A stretch of 6,101 bases of DNA. Origin: Acidobacteriota bacterium (GTDB lineage: Bacteria; Acidobacteriota; UBA6911; RPQK01; JADFOI01). Position numbers and translations under genes: made by a program. Shown one piece after another: positions 1 through 6,101 of the stretch (positions are counted from its first letter, which is position 1; each line of letters begins with the position of its first letter). The stretch spans positions 1-6,101 of the forward strand of contig JACZQQ010000162.1 in NCBI GenBank assembly GCA_022545645.1, given 5' to 3'. A model generated the notes under the pieces. The model saw only the letters and a list, made by a program, of their open reading frames with translations, made no database searches and was not told where the DNA came from.

Positions 1-1
1 C

Positions 2-1051
2 GAGCTCCTGATCCTACGCCTTACCGGAGACGCATTCTTTGGCCAGCACGTACGCCTGGAGATCCATCCTCTCCTGGAATTTGTCTCACCCTCTCGACTG
101 CTGGGGCCTTCAGGTCTGGCAACCTCCACTGCGCCCACCTTCCTGCCTCTGGAGCACGTCTTGACCGACAGCCCGGATGTTGAGCTGATCGGAAGTTTTG
201 ATCGACTGAACCTCCAGATCGATTGGAACCATACGAGGATCGTGATCGGACGGCAGGCCGTCACCTGGGGAGTGGCTTATTTTTGGCCTTCGCTGGATCT
301 TTTTGCACCTTTCTCGCCCCGGCGAGTCGATCGCGACTACAAGCCGGGGATCGACGCGATTCGAGCCACCATCCCGCTAGGAGCCTTTTCGGAGGTCGAG
401 GTGATCGGCGCCATTCTGGGACCCTCCCTGAGCAGGGACGGCACGCTGGCAGCCTTGACCCGTTTCAATCTAGGACCGCTGGATTGGGGCTTGATGGGAG
501 GTAGATTTCATCGGGACACCGTGGCTGGGAGTTTTCTGACGGCGGATGCCTGGGGGACAGGCCTGCGAGCAGAGGTGAGCTGGACCCAATCGGGCGACCC
601 GGAGGATCGGGTGCGGGACCGGCGAACTTTCTGGCGCGCCGCGGCGGGAGTGGATCGACAGCTGACGCCGACGTTTTTGGTGACGGCCGAGTTTTCTTTC
701 AACGGATATGGAGCGAGCCAAGCCTCGGACTACCTGGATTGGATTACAGCCGACCGTGTTCTGCGTGGAGAAATCAATGCCCTGGGAAGATTTTATACCG
801 GTGTTTCCGGGGTCTGGCGTTTTCACCCTCTAGGGACGATTACCCACACCCTGCTCATAAACTTCCAAGATCCCTCCACCCTCTGGGTGCCCTCGTTTCA
901 ATGGTCGACGAGCAACAACTCGGATGTGTTAGCGGGCGCCCAAATCGGTATCGGAAAGGGACTTCAGTCGTCGGGGATGGGCCCGGTTCCTCAAAGCGAG
1001 TACGGTTTGGTTCCCAACACTCTGTTTGCCGCCATCAGAGTTTATTTTTGA
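2..1051 (+). CDS. Outer-membrane beta-barrel (porin-like) protein, 3' part
   Basis: The frame is open from base 2 to the TGA at 1049-1051, giving 349 visible residues, so the true start lies left of the window. A TTG at 161 is in frame, but homology-like sequence continues upstream of it, so it is not taken as the start. The protein alternates polar and hydrophobic residues in short stretches rich in Gly, Trp, Tyr and Phe, has no long hydrophobic helix, and ends in RVYF. The terminal Phe is the usual C-terminal signal for Bam-dependent insertion into the outer membrane. Around visible residues 83-114 it carries GRQAVTWG, then FWPSLDLFAPFSP and a DRDYKPG turn. This strand-turn pattern recurs in large porin-like barrels of uncharacterised function. 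No substrate can be named. The exported phosphatase gene follows on the same strand after 68 bp, so they may share a transcript. The barrel class is fairly secure; the exact family is not. Confidence 0.75.
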   Translation, partial: ELLILRLTGDAFFGQHVRLEIHPLLEFVSPSRLLGPSGLATSTAPTFLPLEHVLTDSPDVELIGSFDRLNLQIDWNHTRIVIGRQAVTWGVAYFWPSLDLFAPFSPRRVDRDYKPGIDAIRATIPLGAFSEVEVIGAILGPSLSRDGTLAALTRFNLGPLDWGLMGGRFHRDTVAGSFLTADAWGTGLRAEVSWTQSGDPEDRVRDRRTFWRAAAGVDRQLTPTFLVTAEFSFNGYGASQASDYLDWITADRVLRGEINALGRFYTGVSGVWRFHPLGTITHTLLINFQDPSTLWVPSFQWSTSNNSDVLAGAQIGIGKGLQSSGMGPVPQSEYGLVPNTLFAAIRVYF

Positions 1052-1065
1052 GATGGAGACAAGAA

Positions 1066-1086
1066 ACCGCAAACCACAGACCAAAA
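1066..1086. repeat. Short degenerate heptad repeat (ACC-phased, 3 units)
   Basis: Between the barrel and phosphatase genes, three 7-bp units run head to tail: ACCGCAA, ACCACAG and ACCAAAA, with ACC recurring exactly every 7 bases. Bases 1072-1082 (AACCACAGACC) occur again as an exact reverse complement at 5142-5152, in another intergenic heptad tract. The array is short and degenerate, so chance is possible; the shared 11-mer is the main support. Confidence 0.4.
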
Positions 1087-1119
1087 GAGGGATACAATAA
1101 GAGGACCTAGGTTGTAGTC

Positions 1120-2334
1120 ATGAGGCATCGATCCGATCGCTTTTCCAGTAAATCCACTGCTGTGGCGGGGATAGGTCTGCTGATTGCACTCCTGGCGTTG
1201 CCTCTCTTGCAGCAGGCCTGGGGAGCAAAGACTTCATCCCGTGTTGTGGCTGTGGGTGACGTTCACGGCGATCTGGAGGCGTTGGTTTCCATCCTCCAGA
1301 AAGCGGGAATCATCGACGACCAGCGCCGTTGGTCGGGCGGGAATGCCACCCTGGTGCAAACAGGAGACATTCTGGATCGGGGAGCCCAGGATCGCCAGGT
1401 CATGGACCTGCTTATGGAGCTGGAAAAGGAGGCTCCCAAGGGTGGTGGGCGCGTGGTTGTTCTGTTGGGCAACCATGAAATGATGAACATCATGGGGGAT
1501 CTGTCTTATGTTGCACCGGCAGCTTATACCAGTTTCGTCGATGGAGAGTCGGAACAACGTCGACAGAAGGCTTATCAAGACTACCTGCAGCTGATCAAGC
1601 AGCGTGGCCAGGCTCTTGGAAATCCGACCGGGATCACCTCCGAGGTTGAACAACAGTGGATGGAGGAGCATCCGCCTGGTTTTGTGGAATACCGAGAAGC
1701 GCTGAAGCCGAAAGGGAAGTATGGAAGCTGGTTGCGGAATCGGCCGGCGATCGTCCAGATCGCGGATACCCTCTTTTTACACGGCGGCATTCATCCCAAC
1801 CTGGCCAACTTGAAGGTCCAGGAGATCAATCAACGGATCAAAGAGGAGATCCAGGCCTTTGATACCTATACACAGCACATGGTTCAGGAGAAGCTGATTC
1901 TCTCCTTTTTTACTTTGAATGAGATCGTGAGCGCGGCCCAGGAGGAAGTGGAGTGGCGAGAAGCCGAAGCCGGTAAAGAAGATCCGCAGTTGACTCTCTT
2001 GAAGGAATTCCTGAATTTCGGCAGCTGGCTCAGCACCCACCCGGATGGGCCGTTGTGGTTTAGAGGTTTTGCACAATGGTCCGAGGAAGAGGGAGCACAG
2101 CAACTCCCCCAGTTGTTAAGAGCCTATGGCGTGAAGCACTTTGTCGTTGGGCACACACCTCAACTTCCGGTGCAAATTCAGATGCGGTTCGAGGGGAAGA
2201 TTTTCCTGATCGATACTGGGATGCTCTCGAGCTATTACCGGGGAGGTGGAGCTTCGGCGCTGGAGATTCAGGACGGAAAGTTCACAGCGATCTATCTGGA
2301 TAGCAGGGAGGAGCTGGGGGAAAACGGCCGCTAG
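1120..2334 (+). CDS. Exported Shewanella-like PPP-family phosphatase (metallophosphoesterase)
   Basis: This 404-residue protein is a calcineurin-like metallophosphoesterase of the PPP fold. The motif order is GDVHG (46-50), GDILDRG (82-88), GNHE (117-120), HGG (221-223), GPLWFRG (310-316) and VVGHT (342-346). Asp47, His49, Asp83, Asn118, His221 and His345 are the expected ligands of the two-metal centre. The helical insert between GNHE and HGG and the GPLWFRG block match the Shewanella-like (SLP/Shelph) branch, known to dephosphorylate phosphotyrosine or phosphoserine/threonine substrates; the substrate here is unknown. Residues 1-36 form a signal peptide: a basic start, a hydrophobic core (GIGLLIALLALPLL) and likely cleavage near AWGA. 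The enzyme is therefore probably periplasmic or membrane-anchored. An in-frame TAG at 1108-1110 limits upstream extension, so ATG 1120 is the start. The purine-rich AAGAGGA (1099-1105) lies rather far upstream, and AGG at 1109-1111 is better spaced but weak. The gene may be co-transcribed with the barrel gene. Confidence 0.88.
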   Translation: MRHRSDRFSSKSTAVAGIGLLIALLALPLLQQAWGAKTSSRVVAVGDVHGDLEALVSILQKAGIIDDQRRWSGGNATLVQTGDILDRGAQDRQVMDLLMELEKEAPKGGGRVVVLLGNHEMMNIMGDLSYVAPAAYTSFVDGESEQRRQKAYQDYLQLIKQRGQALGNPTGITSEVEQQWMEEHPPGFVEYREALKPKGKYGSWLRNRPAIVQIADTLFLHGGIHPNLANLKVQEINQRIKEEIQAFDTYTQHMVQEKLILSFFTLNEIVSAAQEEVEWREAEAGKEDPQLTLLKEFLNFGSWLSTHPDGPLWFRGFAQWSEEEGAQQLPQLLRAYGVKHFVVGHTPQLPVQIQMRFEGKIFLIDTGMLSSYYRGGGASALEIQDGKFTAIYLDSREELGENGR

Positions 2335-2346
2335 CGCGCTTCGGCC
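2326..2346 (-). terminator. Possible weak terminator hairpin at convergent gene ends
   Basis: GGCCG (2326-2330) and CGGCC (2342-2346) can form a 5-bp GC stem around an 11-nt loop that contains the overlapping stop codons and the palindrome AGCGCGCT (2333-2340). Read on the minus strand, the stem is followed by GTTTT, which would suit an intrinsic terminator for the XdhC-family gene, although the T run is short. On the plus strand no T run follows. The stem lies partly inside both coding ends. Low certainty. Confidence 0.25.
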
Positions 2347-3179
2347 TGGGACTGGGCACCGGACTCTTCGATAAGTTTCATGGCGAAGAGTTGTTTCTTG
2401 CTTCGCTGGTGGACTCCCTTTCTGAGGGCAATCAACTCTGCCACCACGCTTACGGCGATCTCCTGAGGTGTTTCCGAGCCAATTTCTAAACCGATGGGAG
2501 CATAGAGGTTAGAAAAGGTCTTGGGAGGTATGCCTTTGTCCAGGAGGTTCTTGAGGATGATTCGAATCTTGCGCCGGCTTCCCACCAACCCCACATAGCG
2601 TGCCGGGCTCTGGATGGCCTTTTCCAGAACCACCTGGTCATACCCGTGCCCTCGCGTCACGATCAGGATGAAGGTATTTTCGGTGACATCGATGGAGTCC
2701 AGACTCTCTTCAAATGAGGCGACGATCGTTTCTTCAACCCCGGGAAAACGCTCTCGGTTGGCAAAGGAAGCTCGGTCATCCACCACACTCACTTTGAAAC
2801 TCACCCGCTGGGCTGCTTCGGCAATAGCCTGGGCCAGATGGCCTCCACCCATGAGGAGAAGGCTCGGATCGGGCAGGATTGGTTCCACAAAGACTTCCAC
2901 CGTACCTCCGCAGATGAGTCCATCCCTGGCCGCTTCCTCCTGGGTAAGCGTAAATTTCGTGAGCGAGGCCTTCTCAGTCTCCAGGACCCGACGAGCTTCT
3001 TCCACGACTTCGGCCTCGGTCGAACCTCCTCCTATGGAGCCCATTGTGGAGCCGTCCTCCAGGATGAGCATCTTGGCGTTATCCCGGCGCGGTGTACTCC
3101 CCAGCCATTTCACAACCGTAGCCAGAGCGGCTTTGCCGCCTTCACGCCGCAGCCGGACAATCTCTTCGAAGATATCCAT
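2331..3179 (-). CDS. XdhC/CoxI-family molybdenum hydroxylase maturation factor
   Basis: This 282-residue protein belongs to the XdhC/CoxI family. Members bind molybdenum cofactor and help insert its sulfurated form into xanthine dehydrogenase, CO dehydrogenase and related hydroxylases in the cytoplasm. The N-terminal domain has ATVVKWLGSTPRR (20-32), GSIGGGSTEAEV (47-58) and GLICGGTVEVFVEP (87-100); Cys90 is the conserved cysteine of the CGG motif. The C-terminal Rossmann domain starts at LLLMGGGHLAQAIAEAA (107-123) and continues through RGHGYD (176-181), YVGLVGSRRK (195-204) and APIGLEIGSETPQEIAVSVVAEL (227-249), all family hallmarks. ATG at 3179 is chosen because the domain begins immediately after it. 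An in-frame TTG at 3218 would add 13 residues without family character or a clear ribosome site. No hydroxylase subunit, sulfurase or MobA-like gene is adjacent. The stop overlaps the stop of the convergent phosphatase gene. A xdhC or coxI symbol is withheld because the partner enzyme is unknown. Confidence 0.9.
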   Translation of the reverse strand: MDIFEEIVRLRREGGKAALATVVKWLGSTPRRDNAKMLILEDGSTMGSIGGGSTEAEVVEEARRVLETEKASLTKFTLTQEEAARDGLICGGTVEVFVEPILPDPSLLLMGGGHLAQAIAEAAQRVSFKVSVVDDRASFANRERFPGVEETIVASFEESLDSIDVTENTFILIVTRGHGYDQVVLEKAIQSPARYVGLVGSRRKIRIILKNLLDKGIPPKTFSNLYAPIGLEIGSETPQEIAVSVVAELIALRKGVHQRSKKQLFAMKLIEESGAQSQAEAR

Positions 3180-3249
3180 GGGTGCCCCATTATTCCTGAC
3201 TAAGGGAGTAGCCGTCAACCGTACGGGTGCCTGGTCACCTAGCCCGGAT

Positions 3250-3333
3250 TATGCATAGGTTCTTGTCACGAAGGGCGACGGAATTCGGGGACTGGTCCCG
3301 AATTTAGTCGCTGCAGTAGAGAATTTATGCATA
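3250..3333. repeat. 84-bp nested palindrome (REP/MITE-like or operator pair)
   Basis: The outer arms are inverted repeats of 14 bp with 12 matches: TATGCATAGGTTCT at 3250-3263, and AGAATTTATGCATA at 3320-3333, whose reverse complement is TATGCATAAATTCT. TATGCATA is itself palindromic, so TTATGCATAG also appears as a direct repeat (3249-3258 and 3325-3334). Nested inside is a hairpin at 3275-3311: GCGAC pairs with GTCGC, then a 2x2 interior mismatch, then AATTCGGG (3282-3289) pairs with CCCGAATT (3297-3304) around a 7-nt loop. No transposase is present and no clear target-site duplication was seen. It fits a small non-autonomous repeat or REP-like unit, or a regulatory site between divergent genes. 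Confidence 0.65.
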
Positions 3334-3354
3334 GTACGGTCAACTCAGCCAGGT

Positions 3355-3360
3355 TATAAT
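3355..3360 (+). promoter_or_regulatory. Putative -10 box of the symporter gene
   Basis: A perfect TATAAT lies 41 bases upstream of the symporter ATG, with a purine available about 7 bases downstream for initiation. The hexamer at a 17-bp spacing (3332-3337, TAGTAC) is a poor match to TTGACA, and there is no extended TG motif. If real, the promoter probably needs an activator or is weak. Its -35 region abuts the right arm of the 84-bp palindrome, which suggests that element could influence expression. Confidence 0.45.
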
Positions 3361-3390
3361 GCGTTCCCGCACGCGGTTGAAATCTAAATC

Positions 3391-3398
3391 AGGAAGGG
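3391..3398 (+). promoter_or_regulatory. Ribosome binding site of the symporter gene
   Basis: AGGAAGGG is a purine-rich Shine-Dalgarno sequence placed properly for either of two consecutive ATG codons, at 3402 and 3405. With AGGA as the core, the spacers are 7 and 10 nt. It supports a start here and does not separate the two ATGs; 3402 is slightly better spaced. Confidence 0.7.
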
Positions 3399-3401
3399 AC
3401 C

Positions 3402-5105
3402 ATGATGGAGTTCTTTCAAAGAATCGTCGGAACACTGGAATACTACACCTGGAGCTTTGGACCCACCATCGGTGGGGAATCGATTCCCGTCATTGTAGTC
3501 GCTCTCCTGGGAACCGGCTTGTTTTTAACCCTTCGTCTTGCCTTTCTACAGTTCCGGAGCCTGGGCCATGGATTTCGGCTCATCTCCGGAAAATACGATG
3601 ATCCGAGTCAGCCGGGAGACGTCTCGCACTTCCAAGCTTTGAGTACCGCCCTTTCCGCCACCGTGGGCATTGGCAATATTGCAGGGGTGGCCCTTGCCAT
3701 TCATTTCGGCGGTCCGGGGGCCCTGTTCTGGATGTGGATGACCGCAGTTTTGGGTATGGTCACCAAGTTCGTGGAAGTGACCTTGTCCATGCACTACCGG
3801 GTGATCGAAACCCTCGATGCAACAGGTCGTGGTCAGTACGGTACGGCTTCCGGGGGACCCATGTACTACATTGAGCGGGGACTGGGTAAGCGCTGGAAAC
3901 CGATGGCCGTCTTTTTTGCCTTTGCCCTCATCATCACCTCCTTTTTCACCGGCAATGGGATTCAGGCCAACACCATGGCGGATGTTCTCTTCACTGAATT
4001 CGGCATTCCCTCCTGGGTCACGGGTCTGGCGTCAGCCACCCTTGTTTTCTCGGTCATCGTGGGTGGAATCACCCGTATCGCCAGAGTGACCAGTGTGCTG
4101 GCTCCCCTGATGGCGGTCCTCTATGTTCTCAGTGCACTCATTATTCTGATCCTGAATCTCCCCCAGGTGGTTCCGACTCTTGTTCTGATCTTCAGAGAAG
4201 CTTTTCAGCCTACGGCGGGAATAGCAGGTACGGGAATAGGCCTTTTCGTGACCACCATGATGTGGGGGGTGCGGCGAGGCCTGTTTTCCAATGAGGCGGG
4301 ACAGGGTTCAGCTCCCATCGCCCATGCGGCGGCCAAGACAAATGAACCGGTTGCCGAAGGGGTGGTGGCCTTGCTGGGACCTTTCATCGACACCATTATT
4401 ATCTGCTCGATGACGGGACTGGTTATTTTGATCACCGGAGTCTGGAACGAGAGGATTGCTACGGAGTTTCCCTTATCCTCCGGAGAGATCAGCTATCTCG
4501 TGGACACAGAAAGGGGCCCGGTGCGGGCCAGTTCCATCCCCGAGACCATTCGGATACAGCAAGGCCGTCCGCTGACGGGGACGGCAGAAGCCGGCTTTGC
4601 CTGGCATGACGTGAGGGTCGAAGAGTTTTTTGTCGATGCCAGTCAGGAGCAGCCCTTCAGCGGAGTGATCCGGCCCTCTGATCAGGTTGCCGTAGCCGAT
4701 GATGGAACTCGCTACCCAAGTTTATATGGCCCGGCTGTTGAAAACGGTGCGCCCCTGACGGCCCTGGCCTTTCAGCGAGGATTGTCGCCATTAGGCCCCT
4801 GGGGAAATTACATCGTCCTGATCAGCGTGCTCCTTTTTGCTATCTCGACGGCTATTGCCTGGAGTTACTATGGAGACCGTTGTGCGAATTATCTCCTGGG
4901 GCCCAAGGCGATTTTGCCCTATAAGATCGTCTTTGTGATCATGCACTTTGTGGGTGCCGTCTTTGCTCTCTCTACGGTTTGGACCCTGGGAGACGTGGCG
5001 CTGGGAATGGTCACCTTCCCCAATCTGATTGCCTTGCTCCTCCTGTCAGGGGTGGTGGTGAAGCTCACCAAGAGTTACTTTGAAAGAAAACCCTGGCAGA
5101 AATAG
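3402..5105 (+). CDS. AGCS-family sodium:alanine/glycine symporter with extended loop
   Basis: The product is a 567-residue inner-membrane transporter of the alanine/glycine:cation symporter family, which imports small neutral amino acids with Na+ (or H+). Hallmarks include STALSATVGIGNIAGVALAI (81-100), GGPGALFWMWMTA (103-115, the family signature), GTASGGPMYYIERGLG (147-162), GNGIQANTMAD (184-194), RRGLFSNEAGQGSAPIAHAA (291-310), and, after a gap, GAPLTALAF (449-457) and AWSYYGDRC (486-494). About ten hydrophobic segments are visible. Typical members are about 450-500 residues. The excess sits at about 350-445, between the helix ending ITGVW and GAPLTA: a hydrophilic, acidic segment of roughly 90-100 residues without a hydrophobic helix. 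The frame is continuous and both flanks align with family motifs, so it looks like a true insertion, not a frameshift. It is divergent from the XdhC-family gene and convergent with the glycosyltransferase gene. The exact substrate is not determinable. Confidence 0.92.
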   Translation: MMEFFQRIVGTLEYYTWSFGPTIGGESIPVIVVALLGTGLFLTLRLAFLQFRSLGHGFRLISGKYDDPSQPGDVSHFQALSTALSATVGIGNIAGVALAIHFGGPGALFWMWMTAVLGMVTKFVEVTLSMHYRVIETLDATGRGQYGTASGGPMYYIERGLGKRWKPMAVFFAFALIITSFFTGNGIQANTMADVLFTEFGIPSWVTGLASATLVFSVIVGGITRIARVTSVLAPLMAVLYVLSALIILILNLPQVVPTLVLIFREAFQPTAGIAGTGIGLFVTTMMWGVRRGLFSNEAGQGSAPIAHAAAKTNEPVAEGVVALLGPFIDTIIICSMTGLVILITGVWNERIATEFPLSSGEISYLVDTERGPVRASSIPETIRIQQGRPLTGTAEAGFAWHDVRVEEFFVDASQEQPFSGVIRPSDQVAVADDGTRYPSLYGPAVENGAPLTALAFQRGLSPLGPWGNYIVLISVLLFAISTAIAWSYYGDRCANYLLGPKAILPYKIVFVIMHFVGAVFALSTVWTLGDVALGMVTFPNLIALLLLSGVVVKLTKSYFERKPWQK

Positions 5106-5120
5106 CGCACTTCGCGTGCC

Positions 5121-5162
5121 TTCCAAGTTCCAGGTTCCAGCGGTCTGTGGTTCACCGGTCAG
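5121..5162. repeat. Heptad-phased intergenic repeat tract
   Basis: The short gap between the convergent symporter and glycosyltransferase genes consists largely of 7-bp units: TTCCAAG, TTCCAGG, TTCCAGC, then GGTCTGT and GGTTCAC, and an off-phase CGGTCAG that runs into the glycosyltransferase stop. The first three differ from each other by one or two bases. GGTCTGTGGTT (5142-5152) is the exact reverse complement of 1072-1082. No convincing terminator hairpin with a T run is visible here; GCAC/GTGC at 5107-5119 forms only a 4-bp stem. Confidence 0.5.
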
Positions 5163-6100
5163 GGCTCTTCCGACTTACTCTTCAAAATATAAATCGGCTT
5201 GTCCTGGGATTCATGGTAGGTGCGCACGATGAGTTCAGCCACCAGTCCGAAAAGGATGAACTGGATTCCGGCTGTAAAAAGGAAGATGGAGAGCAGCAGT
5301 AAGGGGTTGCGATGGGCTTTTACGGCCTCAAAGAATTTTTGGTAAAGCGTTACCGCACTGAGCAGTGAGCCTCCCAGGAAAGAGAGTAATCCAAGACTCC
5401 CAAAAAGATACATCGGTTTAGTGGAATAGCTGCCCAAAAATTTGACCGTGATGAGATCCAGGAGGACCTTTATGGTTCGGGTGATCCCGTATTTGGATTG
5501 GCCGGAACGGCGAGGATGATGGTGAACCGGAATTTCCGTTACCCGTGCTCCCGCCCAGCTGGCAAAGATGGGAATGAATCGATGCATTTCTCCGTATAAG
5601 CGGATGTGCCGCACGATGTTCCGTCTGTAGCCTTTCAGGGTACAGCCGTAGTCGTTCAGGCGGACTCCACTGATCCAGCTGATCAAACGATTGGCCAGGT
5701 GAGAGGGAAGGACTCGGGTAAGCCAGGGATCCTTGCGGTCCTGTCTCCAGCAGTTGACCACGTCGTAACCCTCTTCGAGCTTCTCCATGATGAGGGGAAT
5801 ATCCTGAGGATCATTCTGGAGATCCGCGTCCAGGGGAATAATGATTTTTCCCCGAGCATAATCAAATCCGGCGGCAATGGCAGCGGTTTGCCCGAAATTG
5901 CGAACAAACTCCAGAACCCGAACCCGTTGATCCAGGACAGCCAGGCGCTGGAGTTCCTCGGAACTCCCATCGGTGCTTCCATCGTTGATGAAGAGAATTT
6001 CGCAGGTAGATCTCCAGGGTGTCAGACTTTGGTTGAGACGATCGTACAGGGGTTTGAGGGTCTCGAGTTCATTAAAAACGGGAATGATAATGGAGAGCTC
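5159..6100 (-). CDS. GT2 polyprenyl-phosphate glycosyltransferase (ArnC/DPM1-like), N-terminus cut
   Basis: The reverse frame is open from base 6100 to the TGA at 5159-5161, giving 313 visible residues. The first are ELSIIIPVFNE, the normal opening of a GT2 domain, so only a few N-terminal residues are missing. An ATG at 5788 is in frame but falls after the catalytic motifs and is not the start. Motifs by visible residue: INDGSTDGS (38-46), RNFGQTAAIAAGFDYARG (67-84), LDADLQNDPQD (90-100, with the metal-binding DAD), WRQDRKDPW (118-126), NDYGCTLKGYRR (149-160), EIPVHHHPRRSGQSKYG (189-205). Two hydrophobic helices near 231-253 and 266-290 anchor it in the inner membrane. The layout and blocks such as DYGC, FIPI and EIPVHH resemble ArnC and other undecaprenyl-phosphate glycosyltransferases, which load a sugar from a nucleotide donor onto the lipid carrier for envelope glycan or lipid A modification. 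The sugar cannot be inferred, and no companion flippase or transferase is visible. Confidence 0.9.
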   Translation of the reverse strand, partial: ELSIIIPVFNELETLKPLYDRLNQSLTPWRSTCEILFINDGSTDGSSEELQRLAVLDQRVRVLEFVRNFGQTAAIAAGFDYARGKIIIPLDADLQNDPQDIPLIMEKLEEGYDVVNCWRQDRKDPWLTRVLPSHLANRLISWISGVRLNDYGCTLKGYRRNIVRHIRLYGEMHRFIPIFASWAGARVTEIPVHHHPRRSGQSKYGITRTIKVLLDLITVKFLGSYSTKPMYLFGSLGLLSFLGGSLLSAVTLYQKFFEAVKAHRNPLLLLSIFLFTAGIQFILFGLVAELIVRTYHESQDKPIYILKSKSEEP

Positions 6101-6101
6101 A

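Noticed and set aside
470..826. A 118-codon open frame on the minus strand inside the barrel gene
   Set aside because: Composition is unlike a real protein, there is no ribosome site or domain, and it is antisense to a continuous coding frame.
1093..1098. TACAAT as a -10 box for the phosphatase gene
   Set aside because: It matches 5 of 6 consensus positions, but no -35-like hexamer is found at 16-18 bp, and the upstream gene on the same strand makes read-through equally likely.
1234..1671. A 145-codon open frame on the minus strand inside the phosphatase gene
   Set aside because: It has no recognisable domain and lies opposite the catalytic motifs of a well-supported gene.
3180..3218. TTG at 3218 as the start of the XdhC-family gene
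   Set aside because: The extra 13 residues have no family character and there is no well-placed ribosome site; ATG 3179 begins right at the conserved domain.
2614..3258. A 214-codon open frame on the plus strand, antisense to the XdhC-family gene
   Set aside because: Its translation is low-complexity, rich in Ser, Arg and Pro, with no domain; the opposing frame has full family motifs, so this is a shadow of a GC-rich gene.
3218..3340. A further inverted pair, ACCGTAC (3218-3224) and GTACGGT (3334-3340), as outer arms of the palindrome
   Set aside because: It is 7 bp, off-centre by about 12 bp from the inner layers, and contains palindromic GTAC, so it is easily due to chance.
5106..5120. 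Intrinsic terminator after the symporter gene
   Set aside because: Only a 4-bp GCAC/GTGC stem can be drawn and no T run follows.

Overview
The window reads as ordinary chromosomal DNA from a Gram-negative bacterium of moderately high GC (mid-50s percent by eye). The evidence for a Gram-negative is an outer-membrane-type beta-barrel ending in phenylalanine, a phosphatase with an export signal, and an ArnC/DPM1-like polyprenyl-phosphate glycosyltransferase. The sequence alone does not fix the phylum. Acidobacteriota or one of the former Deltaproteobacteria-like groups would fit, but this is a guess.

Layout, left to right. (1) The 3' part of an outer-membrane beta-barrel gene (+), cut by the left edge. 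(2) After 68 bp, an exported Shewanella-like PPP-family phosphatase (+), possibly in the same transcript. (3) An XdhC/CoxI-family molybdenum-hydroxylase maturation factor (-). It converges on the phosphatase so tightly that the two stop codons overlap in a shared CTAG. (4) A 222-bp divergent intergenic region holding an 84-bp nested palindrome and a consensus -10 box. (5) An AGCS-family sodium:alanine/glycine symporter (+) with an unusual hydrophilic insertion of roughly 90-100 residues. (6) A 53-bp convergent gap built largely of 7-bp repeat units. (7) A GT2 polyprenyl-phosphate sugar transferase (-), whose extreme N-terminus runs off the right edge.

The genes do not form one obvious pathway. 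Three deal with the envelope or transport (barrel, symporter, glycosyltransferase), one is a probable periplasmic phosphatase, and the XdhC protein is an orphan here with no molybdenum hydroxylase subunits beside it. I found no mobile-element gene, RNA gene, CRISPR array or defence system, and I do not claim a new multigene system. The most unusual content is non-coding: the nested palindrome at 3250-3333 and two heptad-repeat tracts that share an 11-bp inverted identity 4 kb apart. The symporter insertion is the most unusual coding feature.
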